NCBI GenBank assembly: GCA_029931535.1
Contig: JAQPZY010001064.1
Span: 310,001-374,000, forward strand
Direction of reading: 5' to 3'
Source of the DNA: Margaritifera margaritifera
Lineage: Eukaryota > Mollusca > Bivalvia > Unionida > Margaritiferidae
Length of the DNA: 64,000 bases
This document shows, one piece after another, positions 10,346 to 22,170 of this stretch. How positions within the stretch are numbered: position 1 is the stretch's first letter; every line of letters begins with the position of its first letter. The position numbers were made by a program, and so were the translations under genes. Below the pieces are notes generated by a model, which saw only the letters and a program-made list of their open reading frames with translations, did no database searches and had not been told where the DNA came from.

Positions 10346-12649
10346 TTCATCCAGAGTAAGAAGATAGGCAATTTAAAGTGTTCAGTGTATTTATTATTTA
10401 TTTCTTCTGTTATTCCCACAAATTATTTCTGTCAGTTAGGAAAATGTGAGTTACATGTATCAGATCAGCAGCATAGTTATTTAACAGTGTTGAGATATTA
10501 AGCGAAGATTTATGGGTTATTTTAAGCCAAACGATGAAGGTTCCTAACCATACAGCATTACATGTACTATATATGTATATTGTTCATCAACCACCAAATC
10601 TCTTTACTCCAATCAACCCAGGACTCTTCAAGGGCCATGTGTGCACTTTTGACACAATCCTCAGCAATATGTACATATGTCACTAGAGGTCACGATTCAA
10701 TGCTGCTTGAAGTGACTCATTATTGTCAAAGTAAGGACTTATGTAAAGGTTAATTTAATTTCATACACAACATTAACACATTTTGAAGAATGCTTGTAAT
10801 GCATACAAGTTGAAGCATTTGTGTGTGAACAAAACTAAAACATGCATGGAACAAGGTTTAACTAAGATTCTGCAGACATTCCCAGAGAAGTGATTTGTTA
10901 CTACCATAAGCACTGTATAGGTGTGAACATTTCATTCATGAAGAAACTGAAACCTATCATTTGGGGTGTAATCTCATTCTTTATAAGAAGTGAATTAAAG
11001 TAACAGAAGATGGCAGAATTGAACATTTTATAATACTGTATAGCAGAAATTGCATCTTATGACTTTGGCAATATGACACACAGATTCTTAATTAAACCAA
11101 TTTATAATTAATATTATGGTAATGGAACTTTAATGTTAACAAATAATGACTTACTGGGAATTTATATTATTATGTAAGGATATTATTAATCTCTAAGATT
11201 TTAAATGTACAAAAGAGTAGTTACTAATAGTTTCTGATGAAAAAGATTTTGAATTGATTTTAAGACTGAATAGCTTCCCAGTCCAAAAGATCCTTGTCTA
11301 CTTTTAGGAAAACTAAAGCTACATCACTGTTGTGTTATAGTCACTCTTTTCGCTTATATTAAGTTATGCTGGGACAAATTTGTCAGTGTCATTCATGACA
11401 TCTTCTCATTTGAGAAACAGCATGAATGGTTTGTAAAAAAGGATATTCACATTAAATAACTACCACTACTCCCTTCTATGAATTACTTTGGACATGTGAA
11501 CTTTTGACCCCTTCCTCTGTGCTCCACCCCACACTCCGTGACCCAAGGTACAGAGTCCAAGCAATTTTCCTCTAGTACCACATCACAATGTGGGAAAGTA
11601 CTTTACCAAGTTTTATGTGATTCTGCTTGATGATGGAGGAGAAGTAGACATGATGGTTGGACACAACAGGATACAGATGTTCAGGTAGGTAGACATATGG
11701 TCAGGCAAAATGAGGTTTTCAAAATACTCCTGATGCTCCTGAAGAAATAATCAGTCGAAATAAACTGCATAATAACTAGGCTTCATTTTTAAAAAGTGTC
11801 CTGTTCTCAGACAAATGTCAGCAGTTGACTATTTTCTCGAAGGTTTGACATGATAATGAGCAACAGAGCATTAGAGTTTTTGTCTTGAAGGGTATAGTAT
11901 TAACATGTTCATGGAGAATAAATCAGGATATGCCAGTGGCTACATAGCTATTCCTTTCATTATTATAACATTGTTGATGCTACTTGTTATGCAGATATAT
12001 TGTCCATTTTGACTTAATTGAATAATAAACATCAGATACAAGAGTGCAGCATCCATTACATTAAAAAAAAAAAGAAACATTGGATATTAAATGAAAGTTT
12101 CTACTCATTGCCAACATAACAAACCTAAGAAATAATAAATTGGAAATCAGAAAATTATAAATCAATATAAAATAGTCTAAATACTTTAATAATATTTTAT
12201 TATTACTACATGATGGACATTTGTGTATATACTACCATAGCAGTAACATCCTATGCATATATAGATGATATTTTAAATATAACATATGTCCATTTTTGTG
12301 ATCATTAATTGGTTTTGAGAACCCTGCTTTCTCTGAAACGTGCCATACACAACAGTTCCATGCTCATTCTGAAGATATAGTATTACACTAATATTGATAG
12401 ATAGCCACATGATGTGCATGTGGTGCTTTTCCACCACAAATACACAAAATACAAAAGAAAGAAAAGACAAGGCAACATGAATTACCCATTAGCACTTGCT
12501 GATCCCAGCAACATCTGAAGGGATTACTTAGTTGGGCTGTTTTGGAACAATCCAGTATGGTCAGAATTGCTTTGGTGATGGTGTTTTGTCATCTTTTTAT
12601 CAAAATTACATTGAACAAAACCAGCAAATATTCAATAATAAGTGATTTT

Positions 12650-13017
12650 TCCATAAGAAATAAATTTCTGGTCCAGGTGGCCTTTAATAGCAAGCTGATT
12701 CCTACAAGTGCATAACTCCTCATCTGATATTGTAGGGAATCTAATTCACTAGACATATCTGGAATTTCACCTTTGTTATATTATTCAACCAAAGTATTCA
12801 GTCCTCAAATGGTTTATATAAAGTGGTTATCAGGATTGCTTATTACTTTGAAGTACTGCACAGATTTGTTGACATTTATAGTCCTTTTTGCTGGGTGATT
12901 CAGATTTGTCAGCATTTTGTAATATTCCTTGGTTTTAAATCTGTTTTCATTTAATTTAGCTGATTGCAAAATATCATTTCTATATTTGCTCAAAGTACAT
13001 TTTTGTATTATGCTCAT
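12650..13017 (-). pseudogene. LINE linker-region remnant
   Basis: The minus strand from 13017 reads KYRNDILQSAKLNENRF, then EYYKMLTNLNHPAKR and VQYFKVISNPDNHF. This resembles the stretch between endonuclease and reverse transcriptase in many animal LINE ORF2 proteins (an alternation of basic helices, a K.LK/N segment and a FK.L.NPD segment). The piece is short and no RT motif follows clearly, so the call is tentative. It lies in antisense to the host gene, inside its last intron. Confidence 0.35.
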
Positions 13018-13355
13018 GCTAGGACCAGTATAATTTCACCCTTTTCATGCATTAACGATTCAGGTACATGTAATGCTAAACACGTTCCTTCTTTCAGCAC
13101 ATAGATCATTATACCATAGTAGATAGTTGTCCTTTGTGAAAACAGTTAGCTAATATTTGTCCTCAATCTGCATGTTTTCATGAACAGAGGTTTCACTTGT
13201 TGCTTCAGGTACATGAATGAAATTATCTAGTCTCCTTTTTATGACATCTATGGGACAATTTTTTAAATTGGTTCTGGATAACCATTATTCATAAAACATT
13301 AATTTATATACAGTAGTTCAAGATTCCATTATGCATGTTTGGCTTTCTTTTATAG

Positions 13356-14281
13356 GTGTGATGTCAAGTGCTGTTCAAGTTGGAAAATCTGAAAGAAGCT
13401 ACAAAAACACTGGAAAGGAGGAAGAGCACAAAAAATCATCTGCTACAAGACAAAGGAAGGACTACCTCACAGATACCTTGACAATACCTCAATCATCTTG
13501 CAATGCTAATGTCAAAGTGGAAGACAATGTTTCTGTCTCAGATCAAGGATACATCTCACATCAAGAAAATAATGATTTTGATCAAGCAACAATTTCATCC
13601 TTTGCATCGGCAAGGTTTGACACAAGAAGTTTAAAAACAGCAGAATACAGTTTTCCAATGTTTGAAGAATCAGAACTATACCCTTTTGATTCTTCACATA
13701 CAAAGTTACAAACGCCATTTAGGAAATCAAAAAAGTCTTTTCATCCATATGGCAAAAGAAACAGTTTTAGGGATTCAAGTCCTGGGTCACTTTCTACTTC
13801 AAGGGCTTGTTCTCCAATTATTTGTCCTTTCATGGACTTGAATGTACCAAGTCCATCACCAGGTTTTACCTGTGGGCAAATTGCACTAGGTTCCCCTGTT
13901 GGATTTTGCTATAGACTACATGAAGTCAGTTCTTTGCCTAGTCCTTCATATGGACTAATTGGATCAAATCCCTCTCCCAGTTCTCACTTTGAGCCAATCG
14001 ACATGAGTCCCTCTGCAACTCGATGCTACAGTCCAGTAGGATTAGTAGGATTAAGTCCTTCTTCAAACTCATTCATCACAACACAAAATTTACAAGGAGA
14101 TAGCACTGGAAATACTGAGAAGGTAATTTGGATTGACAAGTATAATGAAAGCCAGTCCTCTGAAGCAGCTTTAACACAGCCAAGAAGCTCAGACAGCTAC
14201 AGTTTGAGTGGTCCAGAAGAGCTAATCCTTAATGACTGCATCACCTTTATTGTCCAGAACATTGTCAATGACAGTCAGTAG
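13356..14281 (+). CDS. Last coding exon of the same unrecognised Ser/Pro-rich protein
   Basis: The exon begins after the acceptor TTTCTTTTATAG (AG at 13354-13355) in phase 1 and runs 308 codons to a TAG at 14279-14281. The protein is low in hydrophobic blocks and rich in Ser, with many Ser-Pro dipeptides in the second half (DLNVPSPSPGF, SSLPSPSYGL, GSNPSPSSHF, DMSPSATRCYSPVGL, GLSPSSNS), which could be sites for proline-directed kinases. The basic patch RKSKKSFHPYGKRNSF precedes these. RCYSPV here echoes RCYSLV in the 6164 exon, suggesting an internal short repeat. The C-terminus, NDCITFIVQNIVND, looks like an amphipathic helix and resembles KVTRWLLQNVMKD of the previous exon. An AATAAA lies 12 bp after the stop. 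Length, codon continuity and splice phase support a real gene; function unknown. Confidence 0.7.
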
Positions 14282-14611
14282 ACCTTCGTCCAAATAAAAC
14301 CAACCCAGTGGATTCTATGGTACTTCCATCTCAATATTTTAGCACCATGAAAGCCTATTGATTTAGGTGCTGGGGTCAGAGAGCAATGAAACTACCTTTA
14401 CAATACAGTTTCTAGCATTTTTAGCCCTGGAGACGTATATATTTTTAGTCAAATTTTTCCCAGGTTCAGATCATTATTAGTTTGTTTTCTACCAATTCAA
14501 GGTACCTAACTTGGACATTTACGTCAATACAGGATGACAATTTTAGATCATCAGTATCTGATCTGTACATATTTAAACTCTGTGAAATATTTTGTTAAAA
14601 ACTACCAAGTA
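14282..14611 (+). other. Probable 3' UTR of the Ser/Pro-rich gene
   Basis: Begins right after the TAG at 14279-14281. AATAAA at 14293-14298 is close to the stop, leaving a very short 3' UTR if it is used. Another AATAAA (14742) lies inside the neighbouring transposon. The choice of polyadenylation site cannot be settled from sequence. Confidence 0.35.
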
Positions 14612-14810
14612 CAGTCCTACCCACTTATATCAACATCACTTCTGTCGACAAGCCGCCTATGTCGACAAAAAAGCAAAGTCCCGGTCCCTTGGTCTACTAT
14701 TACTACCAAATTTGTCATGCTTATGTCAATGTCAAGATAAAAAATAAATGTACATGTTGACAGAAGCCCTTGGTCCCAGCTTGAACAAATCCTTTGTTTT
14801 TTAATCATTT

Positions 14811-14944
14811 ATGTCGACAAGCTGCCAGTTCCGACCCATACTTTGTTCAACAATTAGTTGATCTTGCTACCGGATCATTTATGTCAACAAGCGGCCAGTT
14901 CTGACCTGTACTTTGTTCAGCAATTAGTTGATCTTGCCACCAGG
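14811..14944 (+). repeat. 69 bp tandem duplication inside the Tigger-like element
   Basis: Unit one (14811-14879) and unit two (14880-14944) both read TATGTC(G/A)ACAAGC, GCCAGTT, GACC, TACTTTGTTCA, CAATTAGTTGATCTTGC in that order. It lies in the left subterminal region of the element, so it doubles the number of subterminal TGTCGACA-like sites. Confidence 0.75.
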
Positions 14945-15206
14945 CTTTAATGTCGCAGTCGGATTAAAAAACAGGCTTTTGTTTGGTCCTATAAAGTTGG
15001 CCTTAACACATGTACCTTTCATCAAAGCAAGCCGGTTACAATGTTCAATAAAAACAATGCACCCTTCATTTTAAAAAAAAATCATCACCAAACTTTAATA
15101 AAAGCAATGAAATCTGATCGATTTTTGCATTTTCCAAAGCGATCGGTGATTAAAACAAGTTTATTTTGTTGTCAAAGTTTCCTTTTTAACTTTATTTATG
15201 TTTATG

Positions 15207-15386
15207 ATGGCTACCAACAGCAGCGTAAAACGCAGATTAAATCTACAGTCTCTATAAACTAAATATCTGGCTGTTAAGGAAGTTGAGGGTGGGGTATCTC
15301 ACAAAGATGTCTGTGAAAACTTTTCACTTAAACATAACACCCTGTCAAGATGGATGAAAGCTGATGAGTCTATAAAGAAAGGCTAG
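15207..15386 (+). pseudogene. CENP-B-type N-terminal helix-turn-helix of a Tigger transposase (fragment)
   Basis: From ATG 15207 the frame reads MATNSSVKRRLNLQSL, a stop (TAA 15255-15257), then YLAVKEVEGGVSHKDVCENF and LKHNTLSRWMKADESI, ending at TAG 15384. This is the first DNA-binding helix-turn-helix of pogo/Tigger and CENP-B proteins (KRR.LTLEEK...KEVE.G.S..DVC..F....NTLS.W.K). The downstream second HTH and DDE catalytic domain are absent, so the element is non-autonomous. Confidence 0.75.
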
Positions 15387-16389
15387 GTTGAAGGTAAATT
15401 AATCTTATCAGCCACATATATCTTGTTCAATTGTATGTATTGTTCACAGTGACTTCCGTAAATAAATACATGTACTGTTTAAACCAACTTGTTGACAGGT
15501 TTTCATTTCCCTGTGAATAGCCCCATTCCCTTGGTAGCCTCAGCAAGATGGGAACATGTATTGCTTCAGGCTGACCAAAATCTAGGCCAATTTAAGTACA
15601 TGTACATGTACTTGTAGCATGTAAATAACAACTATGCAACCATGTGCTACTGGCGACAATGAATATCGTAGTGAATTGTGTAGACGTGTTAGATCAAATG
15701 AGGACAACCATTTTTTTATACATGTGTTTATTATCAGGATGTGACCGATACATACATTTTCTAACATGAGATCCGTACACGAATTCATGGATTTTTCATG
15801 TACATGCACTTAACGCATTGTGGATTTTATTACACAAAGGTAACCAAAATGTAATTTGTCAATATAGAAGTGTATTTCACACTGGTTTTGTCTTCATGTA
15901 CTCAAAATTTCCATTGTTTGTTTTCTCAAAGTGTAAATCCTACTCACTGATGACAGGACACCCCATACAGACGAATTTAACTTGTATGCAGGTCCAAGAG
16001 AAATGTGAATTTTTTAAGCCCCCCCCCCCCCCCCCACACACACACACATACACTTATCTCGACATCCGCTTATGTCGGCAATATTTCCTCGGGCCAGAGG
16101 ATGTCGACATAAATGGGTAGGACTGTATACACAATTTCAAATTAAGGTGTCACTTACCACATTAAAATGCCTAGATCATATTTTTTATTCTACTGTAAAT
16201 ATACATGATTATCTCTTTATTAATTAAAGCTTTTTAAGCCACTTAGTTTAGAAACAAACATGCATAGCTTTAGTTTTATTTGTAAATAATCACTAACAAA
16301 CACATTTATTGAGAGACAAGCATCAAAGAAGATCAATAGATGTTTTCAATATATTTGTTTCTGTTGATCAAAGTATTGGAGTTATAAGT

Positions 16390-16640
16390 GTGACCTGGAC
16401 CATATGTCAAGAGATGGAGTGAACATGTCGCAGATATGATTGATCCAAAATATGAAGAAAATACAGGAGTTTAGGAAATATTAACATGTGAAACACTTTT
16501 CCCTGTCACCTATAGAGGCAACAGCGCATGTCAGATAATGAATTGTTTTAGCTTCATTATGATTCATCCCATTTATGAAGAAAATCCATCAAGGTGTTTA
16601 TGAAACACAAACACATGAAAAAAACATTTACCAAAACCTT
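16390..16640 (+). repeat. Dispersed repeat R2, copy 2
   Basis: Carries the same ordered phrases as 10120-10345: GTGTGACCTGGACC, GAACATGTCGCAGA, TATGAAGAAAAT, AGGAGTTTAGGAAATATTAA, CTGTCACCTATAGAGGCA, ATTGTTTTAGCTTCATTATG, ATTCATCC, AAAACCTTAATATGG. Again two diverged subunits of about 170 bp each. Confidence 0.6.
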
Positions 16641-16864
16641 AATATGGATTTTAGCGTTGAATGCAAACCAAAATTAAGTGATTGTTGCAACTTGGGTCAG
16701 GTGTCTGTTACTGAACTTTAGACTGCCAGTTTCTCAAGTTCACATAATTTACACTCGATTGCAGAATAAAATCATAACAGTTAAATGTGTAATCATTACA
16801 ATCTCAGTTTAAAGATGTTATACTCTGAAGCTGTCAGATCCAACTGCTCTGTGATGCTTTACCC

Positions 16865-17031
16865 CAGGTGTCGGCAACCTATGGTACACATGCCAATGGT
16901 GGCACGCCAGACTCTTGGGGAAAGTGCCAGGTCTTTGGAATAAGACTTGCCTCATTGCACACAGCACTCTGCACAGCACTATATAATTGAGCGGACCTTG
17001 CACAGCAGTTCTAAGAGGTTGTTGATGCCAG
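16865..17031. mobile_element. 167 bp hAT-type MITE with perfect 8 bp target duplication
   Basis: CTTTACCC occurs directly before (16857-16864) and directly after (17032-17039) the element. The ends, CAGGTGTCGGCAACCT and AGGTTGTTGATGCCAG, are imperfect inverted repeats (11 of 16 match). A CAGG start, the TCGGCAACC phrase and an 8 bp duplication are the signature of hAT superfamily elements. No coding capacity; it would need a transposase supplied from elsewhere. Confidence 0.85.
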
Positions 17032-17039
17032 CTTTACCC

Positions 17040-18124
17040 ACTCCAGTAATGTTTATGTTATCAATCTGTGCAAGATAAGTGTTTTAAAAAAATATTAATT
17101 TCATTTTTTCATATATATAAAACAATCATTAATTAAAGAAAGACACTATTTAAAGCATTTGATATAGGATAAACATTTGTAAAAAGTTACTGCCCTAAAT
17201 TATTATAAAATATTAGAACTTCTTTATCGATGAAGACACTTACTAGTCTCTAGTGTTAACCACAAACAGAATGGGGAAAAAAAATTCAAATCAATGTTAT
17301 CCATCTTCAAATTTATAGTAAAAAGGAAAAAAAAGAGATTTTTTTGTTGTAAATATAAGAAAATATTCACTCATGCAGCGGAGACATTTTATATTGTCAC
17401 TAGCGACTTTGCCACATGTGAAAATTTTTCTCCTTCACTCGTGAACTATTTCCTTGTATCTAAACAAATGTAGATATCCTCTATTTATCATAGTGCTTAT
17501 GGAGCATGGATAGCTCCATGATTACATGCTTCCTGTTCTTTGAGCCATTGCGAGTGTGTCATATAAACTGTTGGAACTTATTATGCAATGAATGTGAATA
17601 AAAAGCTGCATGAAAATTGAGCAATAAAATCATGTTGCAGTAGTTATCATTGTACATATGTTATACTCCACTTACTGGGTATCTAAGAAGTTCCATCAAC
17701 CATGTAGTAATCGCCAAGATTGATGCTTTGCCATTTATACAGCATTTCTCTATAAACCCAACTAGCATCTCATGACCATATTTAAACTGAAATGTCAACC
17801 CATACTAAATAGTAGGATTGCTTTAATAGTATGCCTAGCAAGAATCAGTTTTATCTTGCTCAAATTTAAGTGTAGCTCTTATCCGATATTCATACATTTA
17901 CATCATAGTTGTGTCTTTTTGTTACATATTTCTTTCGTCCTAGACAAAATTTATACCAAGGTTTTGATGACTTGGATTCATCATTGTGTAATTTATGTTA
18001 GATATGTTTTAATCAGAAACAAAGAGAATTATGTAATAATTTAAGTATTAATGCTCCCGGTGTTTGAATTTTATTAAGTTTATTCACCAAGATATTTTGC
18101 TTTGTTTTTAATCTGATTATTTTT
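17040..18124. other. AT-rich DNA, no gene seen
   Basis: Contains an open frame of 90 codons at 17772-18044 with no splice or domain support. I see no repeat shared with the rest of the window. Confidence 0.4.
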
Positions 18125-19179
18125 AGCTCTACTGGTCATAGACTAGAAGAGCTTATGAGATGGTCTGTTGTCCTGTTGGCACAAGTTTGTTATCGCTACT
18201 TCTCCTAAACTACTTGGAGGATTACCATGAAACTTTACACACACATTCATCCCGTAGTCTAGTTGGTCCAAATGAAAGCGGTGCTGCTCTGACATCCAGT
18301 ATGGCTGCCACAACAGCAGCCATCTTGAAAATCTTGTTATTGCTACTCCTGAATGGATGGTCATATCAACATGGGGTTTTCACTAAAAAGACTTCTTATG
18401 ATGCCTCCTAGCTGGCCCGAAATAAATATGGTGCTGATCTGACATCCAATATGCCGCCATGGCAGCCATCTTAAAATCTTGTTATCATAACTCTACTTGA
18501 ACAGAAAGTCATACTGACATAGGGTTTTCACCAGAAGACTTCTTATGTTGTCCGGTTGGTTTTAAATGAAAATGGAGCCAATCTGATGTCCAATGTGGCC
18601 ACCACAGCAGACATCTTGAAAATCTTGTTATTGCTACTCCTCCTGAATAAAAAGTCATATCTTGAAAATATTGTTATCTCTACTCCTCTCCAAATGAACG
18701 ACTGTATCAACATGGGGTTTTCACCAATAGACTTCTTATGATACCCAGTTGGTCCTAAATGAAAATGGTGCCAGTTGTACATTTAATATGGCTGTCATGA
18801 TGACTGTCTTAAAAATCTTGTTGTCATTACTCCCCCTGAATTGATGATCATTATGACACGGAGTTTTCACCAAATCTTAAATGAAAATGTTCATTCATCC
18901 TTTTCGGCTGCCACGACGACTGTCTTACAAATCTTGTTGTCACTACTCCCCCTGAATGGATGATCATTATGAAATGGGGTTTTCACCAATAGACTTCAGA
19001 TGATGTCTGCTTTGTCCTAAATGAAAACTGTGCAGCTAATTTTAAAATCTAGCTATCGCTGAAGAATATCAGAGATGGTTTCAACACTCAGCAGTTAAAA
19101 GGAAGAAATAGTCTTGTCTTGAATTCCAGGAAATTCTTTTCGCCCAGTAGAGCATCAGTCCCTTCGAGAGACTCTTGTT
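18125..19179 (+). mobile_element. Family H copy 2 (complete head and tail)
   Basis: The head starts AGCTCTACTGGTCATAGACT, which itself folds as a 12 bp near-palindrome (GCTCTACTGGTC, ATA, GACTAGAAGAGC). The tail ends CGCCCAGTAGAGCATCAG followed by AGTCCCTTCGAGAGACT, a 7 bp stem with one mismatch, then CTTGTT. GCTCTACTGG of the head and CCAGTAGAGC of the tail are a perfect 10 bp inverted pair. Between them lie about five or six monomers, fewer than in copy 1, so copy length varies by monomer number. This copy best shows the ends of the family. Confidence 0.8.
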
Positions 19180-21579
19180 ATTCATATACTTTGTGCCATT
19201 TTAAATATTTTGCTTTTCGAGTTGCTATATTGACATACTGACCTACTTTGTTTAATGATGTCAAACTTTATTTTCTTCTCCCAGTTAGTCAGTAGCTGAT
19301 TGCAAAATGATGCCTAAACTCTTTTCACAGACTTGTAAAAAGATCTGTTACTTTGACTAGGTGTAATGTGTCATTAGTGGTAATATAAATTATCTACTCA
19401 AATGCCTGTGAACGGCTGAAAATGAGCAGGGCTTTTTCTTCCTGCATATATTTGATCTTAAAGCAAGTAATTTTATGATGCAAATAGAACTATCTCTTTT
19501 CCTAAGTATTTTGACCAAAATATACATGAAGATGTATGGAAATATGTCCTCTATAAAATGTACTGATACCTTAAGACCCTAAAGGATATAAAGCAAAAGT
19601 TTCATGTCAGACAGGCATCGACATAGAACAGAGATTATTAGAATCTGACTTGTGGTAGACTGGGATTTCCATGTATTCATGGCAATCATATAATTTATTT
19701 TTCTCATGTTTTTGAGGAGATAAAAGATGTATTCATTGTGTAGGATATTACAACATTGACTTACCTAATTGTAAACATAGTTGTGTACACTGTTATGACA
19801 TAATTGGAAAATTTCGTACCATATGATGATAACTGACCCCATTTTCCCATTCCAATAGAACTAGACCCACACGACATAAATAATGATAGCGAATTTGCGA
19901 GATGTATCTGCCATATGGGTGAGAAATGGAAATATTTGGTTAGTTTAATATATGTTGCCCATAACAGTTTGTTTTTAGAATGTTTTTGTCATTCATTTAC
20001 ATTTTCACTTTTTGTAGGTAAAAGATATATTTTTTTATTAGATTCATTGCTTGTCATTTTTATTATATACCATATTGTCATGGCACTAGAAATACATGTA
20101 ACTAACCACCTCTTTTATGCACCACATGAAGTCTTATTAAGATAATGTTCTGCTGGAAATCTCTCATGAGGAAAAGAGACGTCAAACTAAGACCAAAGAT
20201 TATTTTTTTTAAAAGATGATACTGTGTGGATCTTTTGTCAAAATTCTGAGGAGTGATTTTATGTATAAATGGACACATGTCTTTATCAACTTTAATTTGT
20301 ACTAGAGCAATAGATCACAGCGTTCAAATTAATCTTTAGATGCAACAACAAAAAATTTCAGAAATGAAATTAGTTCAGTGCATCTTACAGCAAACATAGC
20401 GGTGACAATGTGCTTGTAAAAGCATACATGCCACAACTGTTGAACTGTCCAGACCGATAAATATAAGTTGAAAAGAACTATTACTATATCAAAAGAAGGA
20501 CTAGTTTGAGATTTGTGGATCTATGTATGGACTGTAAAAAAATATCTCTGACATTCAAAGCTGGTGACCTTTCCCAAGCCCCACCCAAAGGCAAAGTATG
20601 TTTTAGCTCAAAACAAAAAATTTATAGATTTCAAACTACTTTTGGAACACAAATAGTTATCTATAAATTTACTACATTTTGTTTTTGTTGATGTATGCTA
20701 CAATTCGTTGCTCAGCTTCATCTTTAAGCTATAAAAAAATATGAACAATATTTTTTCAAGTGCACATAGTAACACAATCGTGGTAGCATTTTGTGCAGCA
20801 TAACACAATGCAGTATAGAGAAATACTGAACAGTTCAGACAATACTGAAATAATGGAGAAAATAATGAGGATATAATAAGGAGAAATACTGTACAGTTGC
20901 GACAATGTTGAATTAATGGAGAAAACAATACAAAAAATAATAATAATTACATATACTGTTTGCATGAGTAAAGGGTTCAGGCAGTAATTTCTGAATTTAA
21001 AAAAAATAAAAGTAAGATGATTTTCGTGCATTACTAAAAACTTGGAATTTTCTTTCTAATCCCCCATATAGCTTAATCAAACATTATCAGGATATACCAT
21101 CCGTAAAGTTTGATCATAGAATGGTATATCTTCATAATTGATTAATCTGTCAGTTTTAAGGGCTGCTGTAGTTAAAATGTGTACTAATATATTTTATTTA
21201 GTTGTACCTGATTGAGTCCCCTTTTCTACATGAAAGGAACGATAGTCGACAAGTTCCATGTTCACATGGTGCATAAGAAAGTCATCTAGTTGTATCACTG
21301 TAATATTTATTAGATTCATTTCTATAAATGTATCTCTTTGATTAATTGAGACTGAAAACATATGTAATAGATTGAGTTTTGTATGTTTCAATATAAACTT
21401 TTTTCGTTTGTTAAGTTAGTAGAAAAAAGTTGCATGCTATATATTCTGCTCATTGACGTAATTCCTTTGCTCCCACAGCTTGCAGTGGAGCCATGTTGAT
21501 TTCATCATGTCTGTCCGTACTTCCATCCATCCATACTGGGAAATATTTGAGCAATAGATGACTCAAAAACACTTAACAT
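19180..21579. other. AT-rich DNA, no supportable gene
   Basis: The longest frames (19915-20145, 20756-21031) are hydrophobic AT-rich reads without splice signals. Its one structured item is the small duplication at 20815-20936. At 21474-21560 the phrase CATGTCTGTCCGTACTTCCA is similar to the heads of tandem-repeat elements of the HINE kind and leads into the next array. Confidence 0.4.
20815..20936 (+). repeat. ~62 bp tandem duplication
   Basis: GAGAAATACTG(A/T)ACAGTT, then GACAAT, TGAA and AATGGAGAAAA occur at 20818 and again at 20881, about 62 bp apart, with scattered mismatches. Confidence 0.6.
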
Positions 21580-22170
21580 AGACAGATTAAATTTTGTTAG
21601 CATTTTGTATGCATACATAGATGCCCGAATTAGATTTTCATTCCATTACAGCATTTTTAATTTTTTTTTTATTATTTTTTTTTTTACACATTTCTGTATG
21701 TTTTGGACTTGCACTTTTCTGACAAAGTCTTGTTGGCACCATTTAGCTAATATATATTATAGGTAGACAAATGAAATTCCATTGGCTTATTTGCATCTGA
21801 ATGTAAATGACCTGATTAGATTTTCAGACATATACAACAAATTTTTTTTTTTTTTTTTTTACACATTTTTGAACTTGGAATTTTTTGACAAAAACATTGT
21901 TAGCACAATTAAGCAAAAACCAGTTAAGGTAGTCAAGAGAAATTTAGTAGGTATGTTTTTATGCATACTTAGATGATCTGATTATATTTTCAAGCCCTCA
22001 CAGCAATTTGTCATTTTGTACACATTTTTGAACTTTTTTGGATTTACTTTTTTGTCAAAAACCTTGTTAGCACAACTTAGCAAAAACCACACGAGGTGGA
22101 TCAAATGAAATTTAATATGCTTGTTTATATGCATATGTGGACAATGTAATTAGATATCCTGCAATTATAT
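21580..22170 (+). repeat. Three-unit tandem array, ~160-175 bp monomer
   Basis: ACACATTT(C/T)TG recurs at 21686, 21861 and 22021. Each monomer continues with AACTT, TTTTTTGACAAA, TTGTTAGCAC, AGCAAAAACCA, a TGCAT(A) phrase and GATTAGATTTTC. It is preceded by a HINE-like head at 21474-21560, so it is probably a second tandem-repeat element family, distinct from family H. Confidence 0.7.

Larger units (their letters stand above)
6644..13355 (+). other. 6.7 kb phase-1 intron
   Basis: GT-AG intron joining the two exons above. It contains the AGGTCA-bearing tandem array (7655-8520), one copy of a dispersed repeat (10120-10345) and a minus-strand LINE scrap (12650-13017). The parts 6900-7640, 8521-10120 and 10346-12650 hold only AT-rich DNA with no supportable gene; 6880-6960 has a faint similarity to the head and monomer of family H. 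Confidence 0.6.
14612..16125 (+). mobile_element. Tigger/pogo-like DNA transposon with TIRs and TA duplication
   Basis: Left end CAGTCCTACCCACTTATATC (from 14612) and right end GACATAAATGGGTAGGACTG (to 16125) are near-perfect inverted repeats of about 27 bp. TA flanks both ends (14610-14611 and 16126-16127), the target duplication of Tc1/mariner/pogo elements. Length is 1514 bp, shorter than a full Tigger. Internally a CENP-B-type DNA-binding segment survives at 15207-15386. The motif TATGTCGACA and variants recur at both subterminal regions (14644, 14659, 14811, 14880, 16071, 16101), plausible transposase-binding repeats. A 69 bp tandem duplication lies at 14811-14944, and a poly-C/CA tract at 16019-16050. 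Confidence 0.85.

Noticed and set aside
20756..21031. 91-codon hydrophobic minus-strand frame, membrane-protein-like
   Set aside because: Hydrophobicity comes from AT-rich sequence and a 62 bp tandem duplication; no start context or splice support.
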